A stretch of DNA of 64,000 bases from JABAQJ01 sp046327745 (GCA_046327745.1 JAXLXV010000007.1:372001-436000), one strand, 5' to 3'. Shown: positions 35,501 through 43,216, counted from the first letter of the stretch. The notes: generated by a model not told the origin, from the sequence alone. A program made the numbers and translations.

Positions 35501-35725
35501 TTGCTACTTGAAGATTCCCTTAAGCGCTACAGGGGCTGTGGCTGGCAAGACTACCCGATGTTCGCATATCTGAACGCGCTACGGCTGCGCGGAGACGGGA
35601 ACCGAGCCGCGGAGGAACTTCGAGAATACCTGCACTTGCATAGGCCTGAGAGGTCGAGACTGCGCCCGCAACTGTTCAAACTGGCAGGCGACTTGAAAGT
35701 CGAGTTGGCAGAGTTCGGCCTGTGA
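32570..35725 (+). CDS. Large SARP-type regulator: wHTH, BTAD, NTPase, TPR-like
   Basis: A 1051-residue cytoplasmic regulator. Residues 15-110 form an OmpR-like winged helix (VAQLLWPTHDAEAARHCLRQ). Residues 120-245 form the bacterial transcriptional activation domain, with helical repeats such as THCLSLDPLNEEATLGLAEA. A STAND/AAA ATPase follows: Walker A GEAGVGKT at 283-290 and a Walker B at VLLVDNVQWLDAL. The rest is helical TPR-like repeat. Such proteins activate nearby or metabolic genes after sensing ligands through the C-terminal repeats; the target is unknown. The last third (from about 34.6 kb) is visibly less G+C-rich than the first. It lies 180 bases after the deacetylase gene. Confidence 0.88.
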   Translation: MAPPTIPQPAGVPALQCSILGQASVSIGDTRLAAEGELAFGLSLYCGLNAGVQLARDAVAQLLWPTHDAEAARHCLRQLVYRLRALGVPLIANGETLEIAAEHVVLDVGALFTPEPSRERYLKVERFDVLADYAPTFSQPFSRWVEEMREQLGIRLRDGLMACIADARSRGRYREVSQLATHCLSLDPLNEEATLGLAEATALAGNKVRALQMLDAYRVDLGASPTLSLQTDLLRRRIAERLNVYGAQPDDVPMVGRDDAVEHLLRGLHAISSGKAQQLLIVGEAGVGKTRLLAEFQKIIAVHGVRTVALRCHPGWDEQPLTAITELARLMLQLPGALGCSPDALVALRELTGQVPRRSDAALYAADADAMLANLRWSVFDLFEAVMQERRLVLLVDNVQWLDALSESFLSYVLAQCAMAPLYTIMTVRDEDDRTAEARQRPLFATEQRLLLQPLDDVSARTLVHEVLEATDRSLPESAIDDCVRRCGGNPYFLSELARFFLVAGPEASAPVTLRTFIEFRLTKVSQAARRALQVVAILGAFSTIGRVRRVLQVSGYSVLNALEELQLTGLVQLENERCECRHDVVREIAEGGMSGVARRVLHLRAARTLRKEAGAAKEPALLLECGRHLLRSGDTARAPRGALILANRLLELGAPDGAEELIRIAVGQTADRRLKMNGARLLARSLRLQSKWLELISERFPSIESVSSSDEVEILTEVTVHQLEARMQLEQVDHAALDRLAMIAESAEASWALRMMAARVAIIAADGTWDRQLAQRVASTLENVPPLDGTAAVLCNVSNVVLKTMLSEHESATQYAESLLSLGSTHPSALLRDHCVRTAANCFFRLGYLSRARTLYLESLRRADLLGRSNHAFFDAVLLALISLQDGDVEDASARLVEARGFANRARLPRNVLAMVEIFRIEICAESGAMPRLSATQLRQMDLGSIVDVRARLSLLGTRVLQKSVKRRAPAADSTLLLLEDSLKRYRGCGWQDYPMFAYLNALRLRGDGNRAAEELREYLHLHRPERSRLRPQLFKLAGDLKVELAEFGL

Positions 35726-35735
35726 TGCGCGCTTC

Positions 35736-37148
35736 CTAGGAAGCGAGCACACCACGCGCAGGCGTTTTGCGATCTCCGAATGATTCGTAAAGCCGCGCCC
35801 ACACCTCCTCGGAGATCACGCAGTCACAGATCTTTGGATCGAACTGCTTTCCGCGAAACTTGACAAATTCTGACCGCGCTTCGGCCAAGCCCAATGCCTT
35901 CCTGTACGGCCTATCCGTGGTAATGGCATCGAGCGTATCGGCGAACATTATGATGCGGGATGCAAGAGGGATGTTCTCGCCACGCAGGCCATCTGGATAG
36001 CCCGTGCCGTCCCAATTCTCGTGATGATGGCGAACTGCCGGAACAATGTCTTTGAGGCTCGTTAGCATTCCGACCAAGTCTGCCCCACGAATTGGGTGCC
36101 GCTTCATGATCGCCCACTCCTCCGGCGACAGCCTCCCTTCTTTGGCCAAAATTGGTGCGAACGCTTCATCAATTTTGCCCACATCGTGCAGAAGGGCCGC
36201 TATTGTCACCCGCTCGATTTGAACTGGCGATAGCCCGAGAGCATTCGCAATGATCCCTGACGCTTTCGCGACACGTTGGGAGTGTCCCGACGTATATGGG
36301 TCACGTGCTTCGATCGCTGCAACCATCAAATCGAGAAGCTCTTCCGTGACGTTCGTCAGTTCCGTCGTCGTACGATACAGCTGATGAACGGCGATCATTG
36401 GGATAACCATTCCTGCCGTACCCAAGATCCCAAGGTTCACACTCAACCACGTTAGGTAAAACGCAACCAGAATCTGCAGCAGGATCAGGCCACCAGCAGA
36501 ACGAACAGACTGGAATACCAGAGGGATATACGGCCGCTTCGACGTCACCGCGATGATTGCGCTCATCGAAACTGCGTTGGTTACAAAGATCGTGATGACC
36601 GCGGCCGCTGCTGGGGCGAGAAGGTGAACGGCGCTATCTAGAAATCCCTTGCCGACAAGTTGGGTGAAGGAGAAACCACCCATAGCGCGAAATGCGACCA
36701 CACCAACAGCGAATCCCAACGCGAATTGAGCCGCGTTGAAAAGGGTCTTAATCAGCGGACGTCGCGACGCAAACTGAACGACTCCCTCTAGTACAAAGAT
36801 TACCACCACCGTGCTGCTGTGCGGCCACACCAACAGCGCCGCCGCAAACGGCACTAAGGCGATGGATCCGGCAGCGTTCTTTCCCGTGCGAAATGAAAGG
36901 AATTCTGATCCGACCCCTAGTAGGGCCAATGTCGCTGCAAGCCGGAGTGGGCTCCAATTTGTGACCGCGTGCTCGCCAGAGCGAACCAGCAGAAGAACAG
37001 CAAAAGCGGCAGAAAGCGTCATGGCGACAACGGGCGCTGCACGCCGAGACGCGCCTGCGTCGATCGCCTGCGCTTTCGCGCGGTGAGTGATCCTAGCCCA
37101 GGGGCGGGGCTGGAGTCGCTTCGAAGTTGCTTCCGCTGCAGCCGGCAC
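35736..37148 (-). CDS. Membrane-anchored HD-GYP phosphodiesterase
   Basis: A 470-residue protein. About eight N-terminal hydrophobic segments (for example MTLSAAFAVLLLVRSG, IVVVIFVLEGVV-like spans, AAAAVITIFVTNAVSMSAII) form a membrane sensor resembling MASE-type domains. The C-terminal half is an HD-GYP domain: TSGHSQRVAKASG, ALLHDVGKID with the HD pair, then RHHHENWDGTGYPDGLRGE containing the GYP motif, and ADTLDAITTDRPYRKALG. These enzymes hydrolyse cyclic di-GMP (some hydrolyse cGAMP). The start is taken at GTG 37148. The gene is noticeably less G+C-rich than its surroundings. It ends 10 bases from the SARP-type gene, convergently. Confidence 0.9.
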   Translation of the reverse strand: MPAAAEATSKRLQPRPWARITHRAKAQAIDAGASRRAAPVVAMTLSAAFAVLLLVRSGEHAVTNWSPLRLAATLALLGVGSEFLSFRTGKNAAGSIALVPFAAALLVWPHSSTVVVIFVLEGVVQFASRRPLIKTLFNAAQFALGFAVGVVAFRAMGGFSFTQLVGKGFLDSAVHLLAPAAAAVITIFVTNAVSMSAIIAVTSKRPYIPLVFQSVRSAGGLILLQILVAFYLTWLSVNLGILGTAGMVIPMIAVHQLYRTTTELTNVTEELLDLMVAAIEARDPYTSGHSQRVAKASGIIANALGLSPVQIERVTIAALLHDVGKIDEAFAPILAKEGRLSPEEWAIMKRHPIRGADLVGMLTSLKDIVPAVRHHHENWDGTGYPDGLRGENIPLASRIIMFADTLDAITTDRPYRKALGLAEARSEFVKFRGKQFDPKICDCVISEEVWARLYESFGDRKTPARGVLAS

Positions 37149-37477
37149 TCGTCTCGCTACTGTCTGGTCTTGTGTGGGGTCACGTGCCTAACTATTGAAG
37201 AAATCGCGCCAAAGTCGTGAAGGTCGAGCGCCCCCGCGCCCACTACAACCACGTTGTCAATCCACCCATCAAGGCCATAAGCCAAGTAATCACAAGCGTC
37301 ACCTCCCTTGGGGACGTCATACCCGGTTGAGTATGCGATCTCGTTCGGTTGGCTTCGCTCACCTGCCACTACTGCGTACCCGCTCTACTTCGCTTTAGCG
37401 GGAACGGGGGCTATTCGATTTTTTCAGAATGTTTGGTCGGTCGTCCCGTGCTGTGCGTTTACCCCGCACCACCGCGC
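37149..37477. other. 329-base AT-richer stretch without a recognised gene
   Basis: A 70-codon minus-strand frame (37157-37369; includes GWIDNVVVVGAGALDLHDFG) is open but unlike anything I recognise and has no clear ribosome site. CCCGCT and AGCGGG (about 37379-37402) can pair, with a T-rich stretch ending near 37428. It may be a remnant or a promoter region of the HD-GYP gene. Confidence 0.4.
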
Positions 37478-38245
37478 CTAACGCGTCACTTCCTTCGGCT
37501 GCAACAAGAACCGATTGGTCGCGTCGAGCACGGCCAGCACGCTCGCGGTCTCCGGAGAATCCTTTACCTCGCAACTCCCCGTCAGCAACACCGATTCGCG
37601 CGCCTGCTGCACCGTCACTCCCACGAAGACGAATTCACGCTCGAACGCCTCGATCACCTTCGCCCCGGCGACGTCCAAGGGCCGTGCCCCTGGCTCTCCC
37701 TCCGAGATCGCACGCAGTGCCGCTCGCGCAGCTAACTCCATGCGAGACCGCTCGTTCTCCATGCCTTCGGCTTCGCCCGTGAATGACTTCTCACCCTTGG
37801 TCAGCGTAACTTTGCACGCGATGCCTTTCACCCTCGATCGGCGCACCTCTACATCCGCAAAACAGAACAGTCGGCGGGGGCGAGTCTCCAGCTCCTCTAC
37901 GGCCGTCGGCCGAGGAACCTCTACCTCCTTCTCCCGCTCCTTCGGCGCCGCCTCCTTGACCTCAGGACGGGGCCGGCGAGTCTCCAGACTCGTTGCTACC
38001 GAAATCTTTCGGTGATCGACACGCATCCCCAGGTGCGCGATCAGCGCACTCTCGATGTTCCGCACCGTCGATTTCGGCGTCACGTCGGACGACGTCAACA
38101 CATGGATTTCGTCGACGGCCCCGGTGTCGCTGGCGATGATCCGAACCGCAATCACGCCGGGCAGCGTCTGAAGCAGCTCCTCGGCACGCTTGATTGGGAG
38201 GACGCTACCGGCGATGAGGGGGGAGGCCTGAGGCTGGGGAACCAT
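37478..38245 (-). CDS. Uncharacterised two-module cytoplasmic protein
   Basis: I do not recognise a characterised family. The 255-residue protein has an N-terminal alpha/beta module (LPIKRAEELLQTLPGVIAVR, then EIHVLTSSDVTPKSTVRNIE and IAHLGMRVDHRKISVAT), a charged Pro/Glu-rich linker (EVKEAAPKEREKEVEVPRP), and a C-terminal module that reads like a double-stranded-RNA-binding or BofC-like sandwich (VKGIACKVTLTKGEKSFTGE, ENERSRMELAARAALRAISE). There is no signal peptide. The stop TAG lies inside a CGTTAGGC octamer. An AT-rich near-palindrome (TGCAACTAGTTACA, 38295-38308) is just upstream. It sits between HD-GYP and NtrC-type regulator genes. Confidence 0.7.
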   Translation of the reverse strand: MVPQPQASPLIAGSVLPIKRAEELLQTLPGVIAVRIIASDTGAVDEIHVLTSSDVTPKSTVRNIESALIAHLGMRVDHRKISVATSLETRRPRPEVKEAAPKEREKEVEVPRPTAVEELETRPRRLFCFADVEVRRSRVKGIACKVTLTKGEKSFTGEAEGMENERSRMELAARAALRAISEGEPGARPLDVAGAKVIEAFEREFVFVGVTVQQARESVLLTGSCEVKDSPETASVLAVLDATNRFLLQPKEVTR

Positions 38246-38396
38246 GTCCGAATGGTTGAGGTCCAGGGGGTGATTTGGCGCTGGCGATCAATTATGCAAC
38301 TAGTTACAAGTCAACATTCTAGCACGCTTGCCAAAGCTCTCCGCCCGCCTCCGTCACCATCAACCCTTCGCGCGTAACATTGCGCCCCGAAATGTA

Positions 38397-39965
38397 CTAA
38401 TCAAGGACAATGGCGTCCAACGGCAACTGGTACTCGCGAAGCTTTCGGTACAGCGTCCTCTCCCCTATCTGCAACAACTCTGCCGCCTTCCGGCGGTTGC
38501 CACGAGTCTCGCGCAACGCGGCCTCGATCACCGCCCGTTCGATCTCTGCCATCGACATGCCCGGGCGCACAGTTACGACGTTCGCGGCTGGCGCGGAATC
38601 ACGTGGTTCAATGCCGCCACTGACCCCCGGCAACGCCGTCGGTGCCGCAATTTCCTGCATCCAGCTTCCAGACGGCGATCCAGCGATCACACTGGTTGCC
38701 GCGTCATCCATCCGCCTCCGCAGCTCCTCCACCTGAAGTTTGAGCTCCACCAGGCTGCGGACGATGAACTCCAACTCCCGTCCCTGCGCTCCGAGCCCCT
38801 CCCGCAGGATCGGCCCGACATGCACGGGGAGGTGCCGCCCGAGCCCCGACTCCCGCAACTGCGCCGGAATGTCGGCCGCACCGATCTCACGGCCTGGCGA
38901 CAGCACGACCATGCTCTCAATCAGGTTGCGCAGCTCGCGCACGTTCCCCGGCCACTCGTACTCGGTGAGCAGCTGCATGGCTTCCGCCGCAATGCCATGA
39001 AACGGCCGGTCATGCTCCTTGGACAACTGCTGCACGAACTGCCTAACGAGAATCGGAATGTCGGCCTTTCGTTCGCGCAGCGGCGGCAAGTACATGCTCA
39101 GCACGTTCAACCGGAAATATAAGTCCGACCGAAAGGTCCCGCGCTCCACGCTCGCGCGTAGCGGCGCATTTGTCGCCGTTACCACGCGCACATCCACTGG
39201 TATTGTCTGCGTGCCGCCCACCCGCGTGATCTCACGCTCCTCCAGCACGCGCAGAAGCTTCACCTGTGTTGAAAGTGGAATTTCACCGATCTCATCGAGG
39301 AAGATGGTCCCTCCATGAGCCAGCTCAAACCTTCCGAGGCGACGCTCTGCCGCGCCGGTGAAAGCCCCCTTCTCGTGCCCGAACAACTCACTCTCCAGCA
39401 AGGTCTCGGGCAGAGCCCCCACGTTCACGGCGATGAACGGCTTGTTGCGTCGCGGTGACAGCCGATGAATCGCACGCGCCACAAGTTCCTTTCCCGTGCC
39501 ACTCTCGCCTTCGATCAACACAGTGCTCGACACCGGGGCAATTTGCTCCACCTTGACCAGCACTTCGCGGATAGCTTCTGACTCGCCAATCAATCCAGTG
39601 ATGCGCGACAGTCGCTGTCGCTCGAGCAGTCGACGAATCCCAAGCGACACTTCATCGACGGCGATCGGCTTCGCATATACCTCGGTGTAACCAATCAATC
39701 GAAGGCGCTGATCGATGGACTCGTCGCGCACTTCGGCGAACCCGACCACCGGTATCCCGTCCCATAAGAGATCGCGCGTGAGTGCAACGTTATGCGCGTC
39801 TAACAATCCGCCGGTGATCACCACGACATCAGGTTTTTCGCGCGCCAATGCGCCCCGAAAATCGTCGAGCGGGGAGACAACGGCGGTTTCCACGTCGCCC
39901 TTTTCGAGCGCGGCGTTGAGGCGGACAGCCGGTTCGACGTCGGTGAGCGTGATCAGGACCTTCAC
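38397..39965 (-). CDS. Sigma-54-dependent (NtrC-type) regulator with degenerate receiver
   Basis: A 522-residue enhancer-binding protein. The N-terminal 115 residues are a receiver fold that keeps the Lys (VYAKP, residue 99) but has Thr at about residue 51 (PDVVVITGG) where the phosphorylated Asp should be. The AAA+ domain follows: Walker A GESGTGKE at 153-160, the sigma-54-contacting GAFTGA loop, Walker B GGTIFLDEIGE, and the arginine-finger region FRSDLYFRLNVL. The C-terminus is a Fis-type helix-turn-helix (TRGNRRKAAELLQIGERTLY). It activates sigma-54 promoters, probably by a signal other than phosphorylation. It overlaps the MogA/MoaB-type gene by 4 bases. Confidence 0.93.
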   Translation of the reverse strand: MKVLITLTDVEPAVRLNAALEKGDVETAVVSPLDDFRGALAREKPDVVVITGGLLDAHNVALTRDLLWDGIPVVGFAEVRDESIDQRLRLIGYTEVYAKPIAVDEVSLGIRRLLERQRLSRITGLIGESEAIREVLVKVEQIAPVSSTVLIEGESGTGKELVARAIHRLSPRRNKPFIAVNVGALPETLLESELFGHEKGAFTGAAERRLGRFELAHGGTIFLDEIGEIPLSTQVKLLRVLEEREITRVGGTQTIPVDVRVVTATNAPLRASVERGTFRSDLYFRLNVLSMYLPPLRERKADIPILVRQFVQQLSKEHDRPFHGIAAEAMQLLTEYEWPGNVRELRNLIESMVVLSPGREIGAADIPAQLRESGLGRHLPVHVGPILREGLGAQGRELEFIVRSLVELKLQVEELRRRMDDAATSVIAGSPSGSWMQEIAAPTALPGVSGGIEPRDSAPAANVVTVRPGMSMAEIERAVIEAALRETRGNRRKAAELLQIGERTLYRKLREYQLPLDAIVLD

Positions 39966-40480
39966 GGGGCTGATGGATTGAGGGACGAGGTGATTGCCGC
40001 TGAATGATCGGTCGCGGAGCCACGAGTGATATCCACAGCGTGGGCGATGATGGGTTCCAGAGCGGCGAGACTGTCGCGCACGCCAGACGGCGACCCTGGG
40101 AGATTGATCACCAGTGTGCGATGGCGGATCCCCGCCGTAGCCCGCGACAAGGCGGCACGGGGAAATCGCGTCGTCTCGAGGGCACGCAGGCGCTCAGTCA
40201 GCGCCGGCGCTTCCCGTTCGAGCACTACGCGAGTCGCCTCGGGAGTCACGTCGCGCGGGCTGAGCCCGGTGCCGCCGGTGGTTAGCACGAGATCCGCCTG
40301 GTCACTGTCGCACCACGGGAGGAGCTGACGGACGATCTCCACCGTGTCATCGGGCACGGTGGCGCGCGCTGCGAGCGTGGCTCCTTGGCCGGCGAGCCAG
40401 GCGACAATGGCATCGCCCGAAGTATCCTCCCGCTGCCCGCGTGATACGGCGTCGGAGACGGTCAGAATCGCAACCCGCAT
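39962..40480 (-). CDS. Molybdopterin adenylyltransferase-like protein (MogA/MoaB family)
   Basis: A 172-residue MPT-binding-domain protein: VAILTVSDAVSRGQREDTSG, the nucleotide/MPT-binding LVLTTGGTGLSPRDVTPEAT, and the C-terminal LVINLPGSPSGVRDSLAAL. These proteins adenylate molybdopterin during molybdenum cofactor synthesis or act as MoaB-type paralogues. No other molybdenum gene is in the window. It overlaps the NtrC-type gene by ATGA, an unusual pairing; whether the regulator responds to cofactor supply is an open guess. Confidence 0.92.
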   Translation of the reverse strand: MRVAILTVSDAVSRGQREDTSGDAIVAWLAGQGATLAARATVPDDTVEIVRQLLPWCDSDQADLVLTTGGTGLSPRDVTPEATRVVLEREAPALTERLRALETTRFPRAALSRATAGIRHRTLVINLPGSPSGVRDSLAALEPIIAHAVDITRGSATDHSAAITSSLNPSAP

Positions 40481-40598
40481 GCGCCTCCGCCGTCAGGTCG
40501 AACAAACGAACGCACGTGGTAAGGGCCAGCGGGATGCGCTGGACGGCTGGTGCTCTCTTGGTGAACGCCCCCCGCCCGAAGGTCCGCCATGCGAGGTC

Positions 40599-41714
40599 CT
40601 ACAGGTGCGATCCGTGCTTGTAGAACGGCGTCTTGGTCACAGTGCAGGCCACCCGCTTGCCACGGATGTCGAGCTCCAGAGTCTCACCTTCCTTGGCTCC
40701 TTCGGTCGGCAGATAGCAGGTGCCAATCGGGATCCCGAGTGTGGGACTCATCGTGCCGCTGCACACGACTCCAGACGCGGCGTCATGGTACAGGACCGGG
40801 TAGCCGTGCCGCGGAAATGCCCGTTCGGCGGAGGTAAAGGCCACCAGCTTCTTCTTTACTCCGTCGGCTTTCTGCTTGAGGAGTGCATCCCGCCCGACAA
40901 AGTCTCCCTTCTGCAGCTTCACGATCCATCCCAAGTTTGCCTCGAGCGGCGTGACCGTGTCGTCGATGTCGTTGCCGTAAAGCGCCATGCCCATTTCCAG
41001 CCGCAACGAGTCACGAGCACCAAGCCCAGCGGGCGTGACGCGAGCGTCCTTGGTCAGCGCCTTCCACAGCGTCTCGCCGTGCGCATTGGGGAAGTACAGC
41101 TCAAACCCATCTTCGCCGGTGTAACCGGTGCGTGAGATGATCACGTCGGGCACGCCGGCGACCTGGCCCGTCGTAAAGTGGTAGTACTTGATGCTGTCGA
41201 GATCGACGGGCGTGAGCGGTGCCAGCACGCTCTTCGCCTGCGGCCCCTGCAGGGCCAACAGTGCCGTCTGCTCACTGATGTCCGTGAGCGTGCAATCAAA
41301 TCGCCCCAGCGCTCGGGAGATGTGCGCGAAGTCCTTCGCGGCATTGGAGGCGTTCACCACCATCATGACGTGGTCGGGCGCGCGATACACCAGGCAATCG
41401 TCCTCGAACGTACCGCGGTCGTTCAAGATGCCTGAGTAATGCACCTGCCCCACGGCCAGTCCGGGGACATTGTTCGTCGTGACGTAGTTGACGAAGTCGA
41501 GCGCCCCGGGCCCACGGATGATGAACTCGCCCATGTGGGACACGTCGAATAGGCCGGCCTGCTCGCGAACGGCCTTGTGCTCGGCGGTAATGCCCGTCGG
41601 GTATTGCACGGGCATCTCGTAGCCGGCGAACGGCACGATCTTGCCGCCGAGTGCGACGTGAATGTCGTAGAAAGGCGTGCGCTTCAGGGGCCCGCCGCTG
41701 GAATCAGTAGACAT
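40599..41714 (-). CDS. gcvT: Aminomethyltransferase, glycine cleavage T protein
   Basis: From ATG 41714 a 371-residue T protein starting RTPFYDIHVALGGKIVPFAGYEMPVQY, with the folate-site signature GLFDVSHMGEFIIRGPGAL, the segment RTGYTGEDGFELYFPN and LRLEMGMALYGNDIDDTVTP. It transfers the methylene group from the H-protein aminomethyl arm to tetrahydrofolate, releasing ammonia. gcvH and gcvP are not in the window. An in-frame GTG at 41744 would add 10 residues. I looked for a glycine riboswitch in the 123 bases upstream and did not find its conserved elements. The gene follows the peroxiredoxin gene on the same strand. Confidence 0.95.
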   Translation of the reverse strand: MSTDSSGGPLKRTPFYDIHVALGGKIVPFAGYEMPVQYPTGITAEHKAVREQAGLFDVSHMGEFIIRGPGALDFVNYVTTNNVPGLAVGQVHYSGILNDRGTFEDDCLVYRAPDHVMMVVNASNAAKDFAHISRALGRFDCTLTDISEQTALLALQGPQAKSVLAPLTPVDLDSIKYYHFTTGQVAGVPDVIISRTGYTGEDGFELYFPNAHGETLWKALTKDARVTPAGLGARDSLRLEMGMALYGNDIDDTVTPLEANLGWIVKLQKGDFVGRDALLKQKADGVKKKLVAFTSAERAFPRHGYPVLYHDAASGVVCSGTMSPTLGIPIGTCYLPTEGAKEGETLELDIRGKRVACTVTKTPFYKHGSHL

Positions 41715-41837
41715 GGTCGGAAAAAGGGTGGCGTTGTCCGACACAAACTACGGCGCGGGCTGTCGATTTGTCAGTGAGGGTTCTGGGCTTCGCGGCAGGG
41801 ATTTAGGGAAGCGAGTGCGTGACTGTTCGGAAACCGA

Positions 41838-42305
41838 TCAGCCCGCGAGCTCGCGCAACTTGGCCAAGACCTCGGCGGAATGGCCCGCGGGAGAGACCTT
41901 GTCGAAGATGTGAGCGATCTTCCCTTCGGGGTTGATCAGGAAAGTGGAGCGACTGATACCCATGTACGTCCGGCCCATGAACTTCTTTTCTCCCCAGACG
42001 CCGTAGGCCTCACAGACCTTGTGCTCGGTGTCTGCGAGGAGCGTGTAGGGGAGGTCGTACTTGGCCTTGAATCGCGCCTGCTTGGAGACCTTGTCGGCGC
42101 TACAGCCCAGAATCACGGCTTTGGCTCCCTCGAACCGAGGGACGGCGTCGCGGAACTCGCACGCCTCGATCGTTCAGCCAGGGGTGTCGGCTTTGGGATA
42201 GAAGAACAGCACCACCCACTGCCCGCGATACTGCTTGAGCGAGACGTCTTCCCCGGTGTCTGAGCTGACGGTAAAGTCCGGCGCTTTCTTTCCGACGGCG
42301 ACCAT
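41838..42305 (-). CDS. bcp: Bcp/PrxQ peroxiredoxin, probable selenoprotein (TGA at catalytic position)
   Basis: Reading from ATG 42305 gives 155 codons of a complete PrxQ/Bcp peroxiredoxin with a single in-frame TGA at codon 44 (42174-42176). It falls in YPKADTPG-TGA-TIEACEFRD, exactly where the peroxidatic Cys of the family (E. coli Bcp Cys45) belongs; the resolving Cys49 is present. The frame is otherwise intact: KAPDFTVSSDTGEDVSLKQY before, ADKVSKQARFKAKYDLPYTL and STFLINPEGKIAHIFDKV after. A hairpin whose loop begins 16 bases past the TGA fits a bacterial SECIS. So UGA is probably read as selenocysteine, giving a thiol peroxidase that reduces H2O2 or organic hydroperoxides. Translation is coupled to argF (TAATG). 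A TGC/TGT-to-TGA nonsense mutation is the alternative. Confidence 0.83.
42144..42165 (-). promoter_or_regulatory. Candidate bacterial SECIS hairpin in the peroxiredoxin gene
   Basis: On the minus strand GGCGTGCG pairs with CGC-G-ACGCC: 8 base pairs with one bulged G and a 5-base loop AGTTC. The first stem base is 9 bases after the TGA and the apical loop starts 16 bases after it passes. The loop carries G in position 2 followed by U, as in the E. coli fdhF element. Length, spacing and loop G fit the general bacterial SECIS description. A hairpin of this size can also arise by chance in G+C-rich coding sequence. Confidence 0.65.
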
Positions 42306-43216
42306 TAGAGGCTTTCTCCTCCCATCAGTACCGCCATGATGGCTTTCTGAATGTGTAGTCGATTTTCTGCCTCATCCCACACTCTGCTCCACGGCCCTTC
42401 AATGACGTCGTTCGTGACTTCCTCACCTCGATGCGCTGGGAGGCAGTGGAGGAAGATGGCATCGGAGTGTGCGCGCCCCATGAGCGCGGCATCCACGCAG
42501 TATCCCGCGAAGGCCTTGGCTCGTATCGCCTGCTCTTCTTCCTGCCCCATGGAGGCCCAGACATCGGTGTTCACGACGTGTGCGCCCTCGACGGCTTCCT
42601 TGGGATCGCGGAATAGGGTGACTTTGGCCGAGCCCTTGGCGCGCTCCAGGATGGCGGGGTCCGGGTCGTAACCTTCTGGGCACGCCAGCTTCAACTCGAA
42701 GCCCAAACGGTAGGCGGCGTTGAGCCACGAGTTCGCCATGTTGTTCCCGTCGCCGACCCAGGCGATGGTCTTGCTGGCGATGTCGCCCAGGTGCTGCCTA
42801 ACGGTGAGCAGATCGGCGAGGATCTGGCAGGGGTGCAGGAGGTCCGTCAGGCCATTGATCACCGGTACGGTGGCATAGCGCGCCAACTCCTCCACCTCTG
42901 CATGAGCGAAGGTGCGAATCATGATGCCGTCCACATACCGTGACAGCACTCGCGCGGTGTCGGCGATGGGCTCGCCCCGACCAAGTTGCACATCGCGTGG
43001 CGACAGGAAGAGGGCATGTCCACCGAGTTGCCACGCACCCACCTCGAACGAGACGCGCGTGCGTGTGGAGGACTTCATGAAGATCATGGCCAAGGATTTT
43101 CCGGCGAGCGGCTTCTGGGTGTAGCTCCCGTGGCGCATGCGCTCGGCGAGTTCAAACAGTGCCGTCAGCTCGGCAGTTGTGAAATCCGGAATCGCCAGAA
43201 AGTCGCGGTGGGACAT
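42305..43216 (-). CDS. argF: Ornithine carbamoyltransferase
   Basis: A 303-residue enzyme that makes citrulline from ornithine and carbamoyl phosphate in arginine synthesis. The carbamoyl-phosphate loop SSTRTR is at residues 49-54, HPCQ at 128-131, the ornithine loop is DVWASMGQE and the catalytic Cys is in FLHCLPAHRGEEV. It is full length. The stop codon TAA shares its last base with the ATG of the peroxiredoxin (TAATG). A -10-like TATACT (43227-43232) ends 10 bases before the ATG with no Shine-Dalgarno site, so the message may be near-leaderless. No other arg gene is nearby. Confidence 0.96.
   Translation of the reverse strand: MSHRDFLAIPDFTTAELTALFELAERMRHGSYTQKPLAGKSLAMIFMKSSTRTRVSFEVGAWQLGGHALFLSPRDVQLGRGEPIADTARVLSRYVDGIMIRTFAHAEVEELARYATVPVINGLTDLLHPCQILADLLTVRQHLGDIASKTIAWVGDGNNMANSWLNAAYRLGFELKLACPEGYDPDPAILERAKGSAKVTLFRDPKEAVEGAHVVNTDVWASMGQEEEQAIRAKAFAGYCVDAALMGRAHSDAIFLHCLPAHRGEEVTNDVIEGPWSRVWDEAENRLHIQKAIMAVLMGGESL

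Noticed and set aside
37157..37369. 70-codon minus-strand frame in the gap after the HD-GYP gene
   Set aside because: No ribosome site and no recognised family; recorded only as part of the gene-free stretch.
41715..41837. Glycine riboswitch upstream of gcvT
   Set aside because: The conserved aptamer elements are not visible in the 123-base gap.
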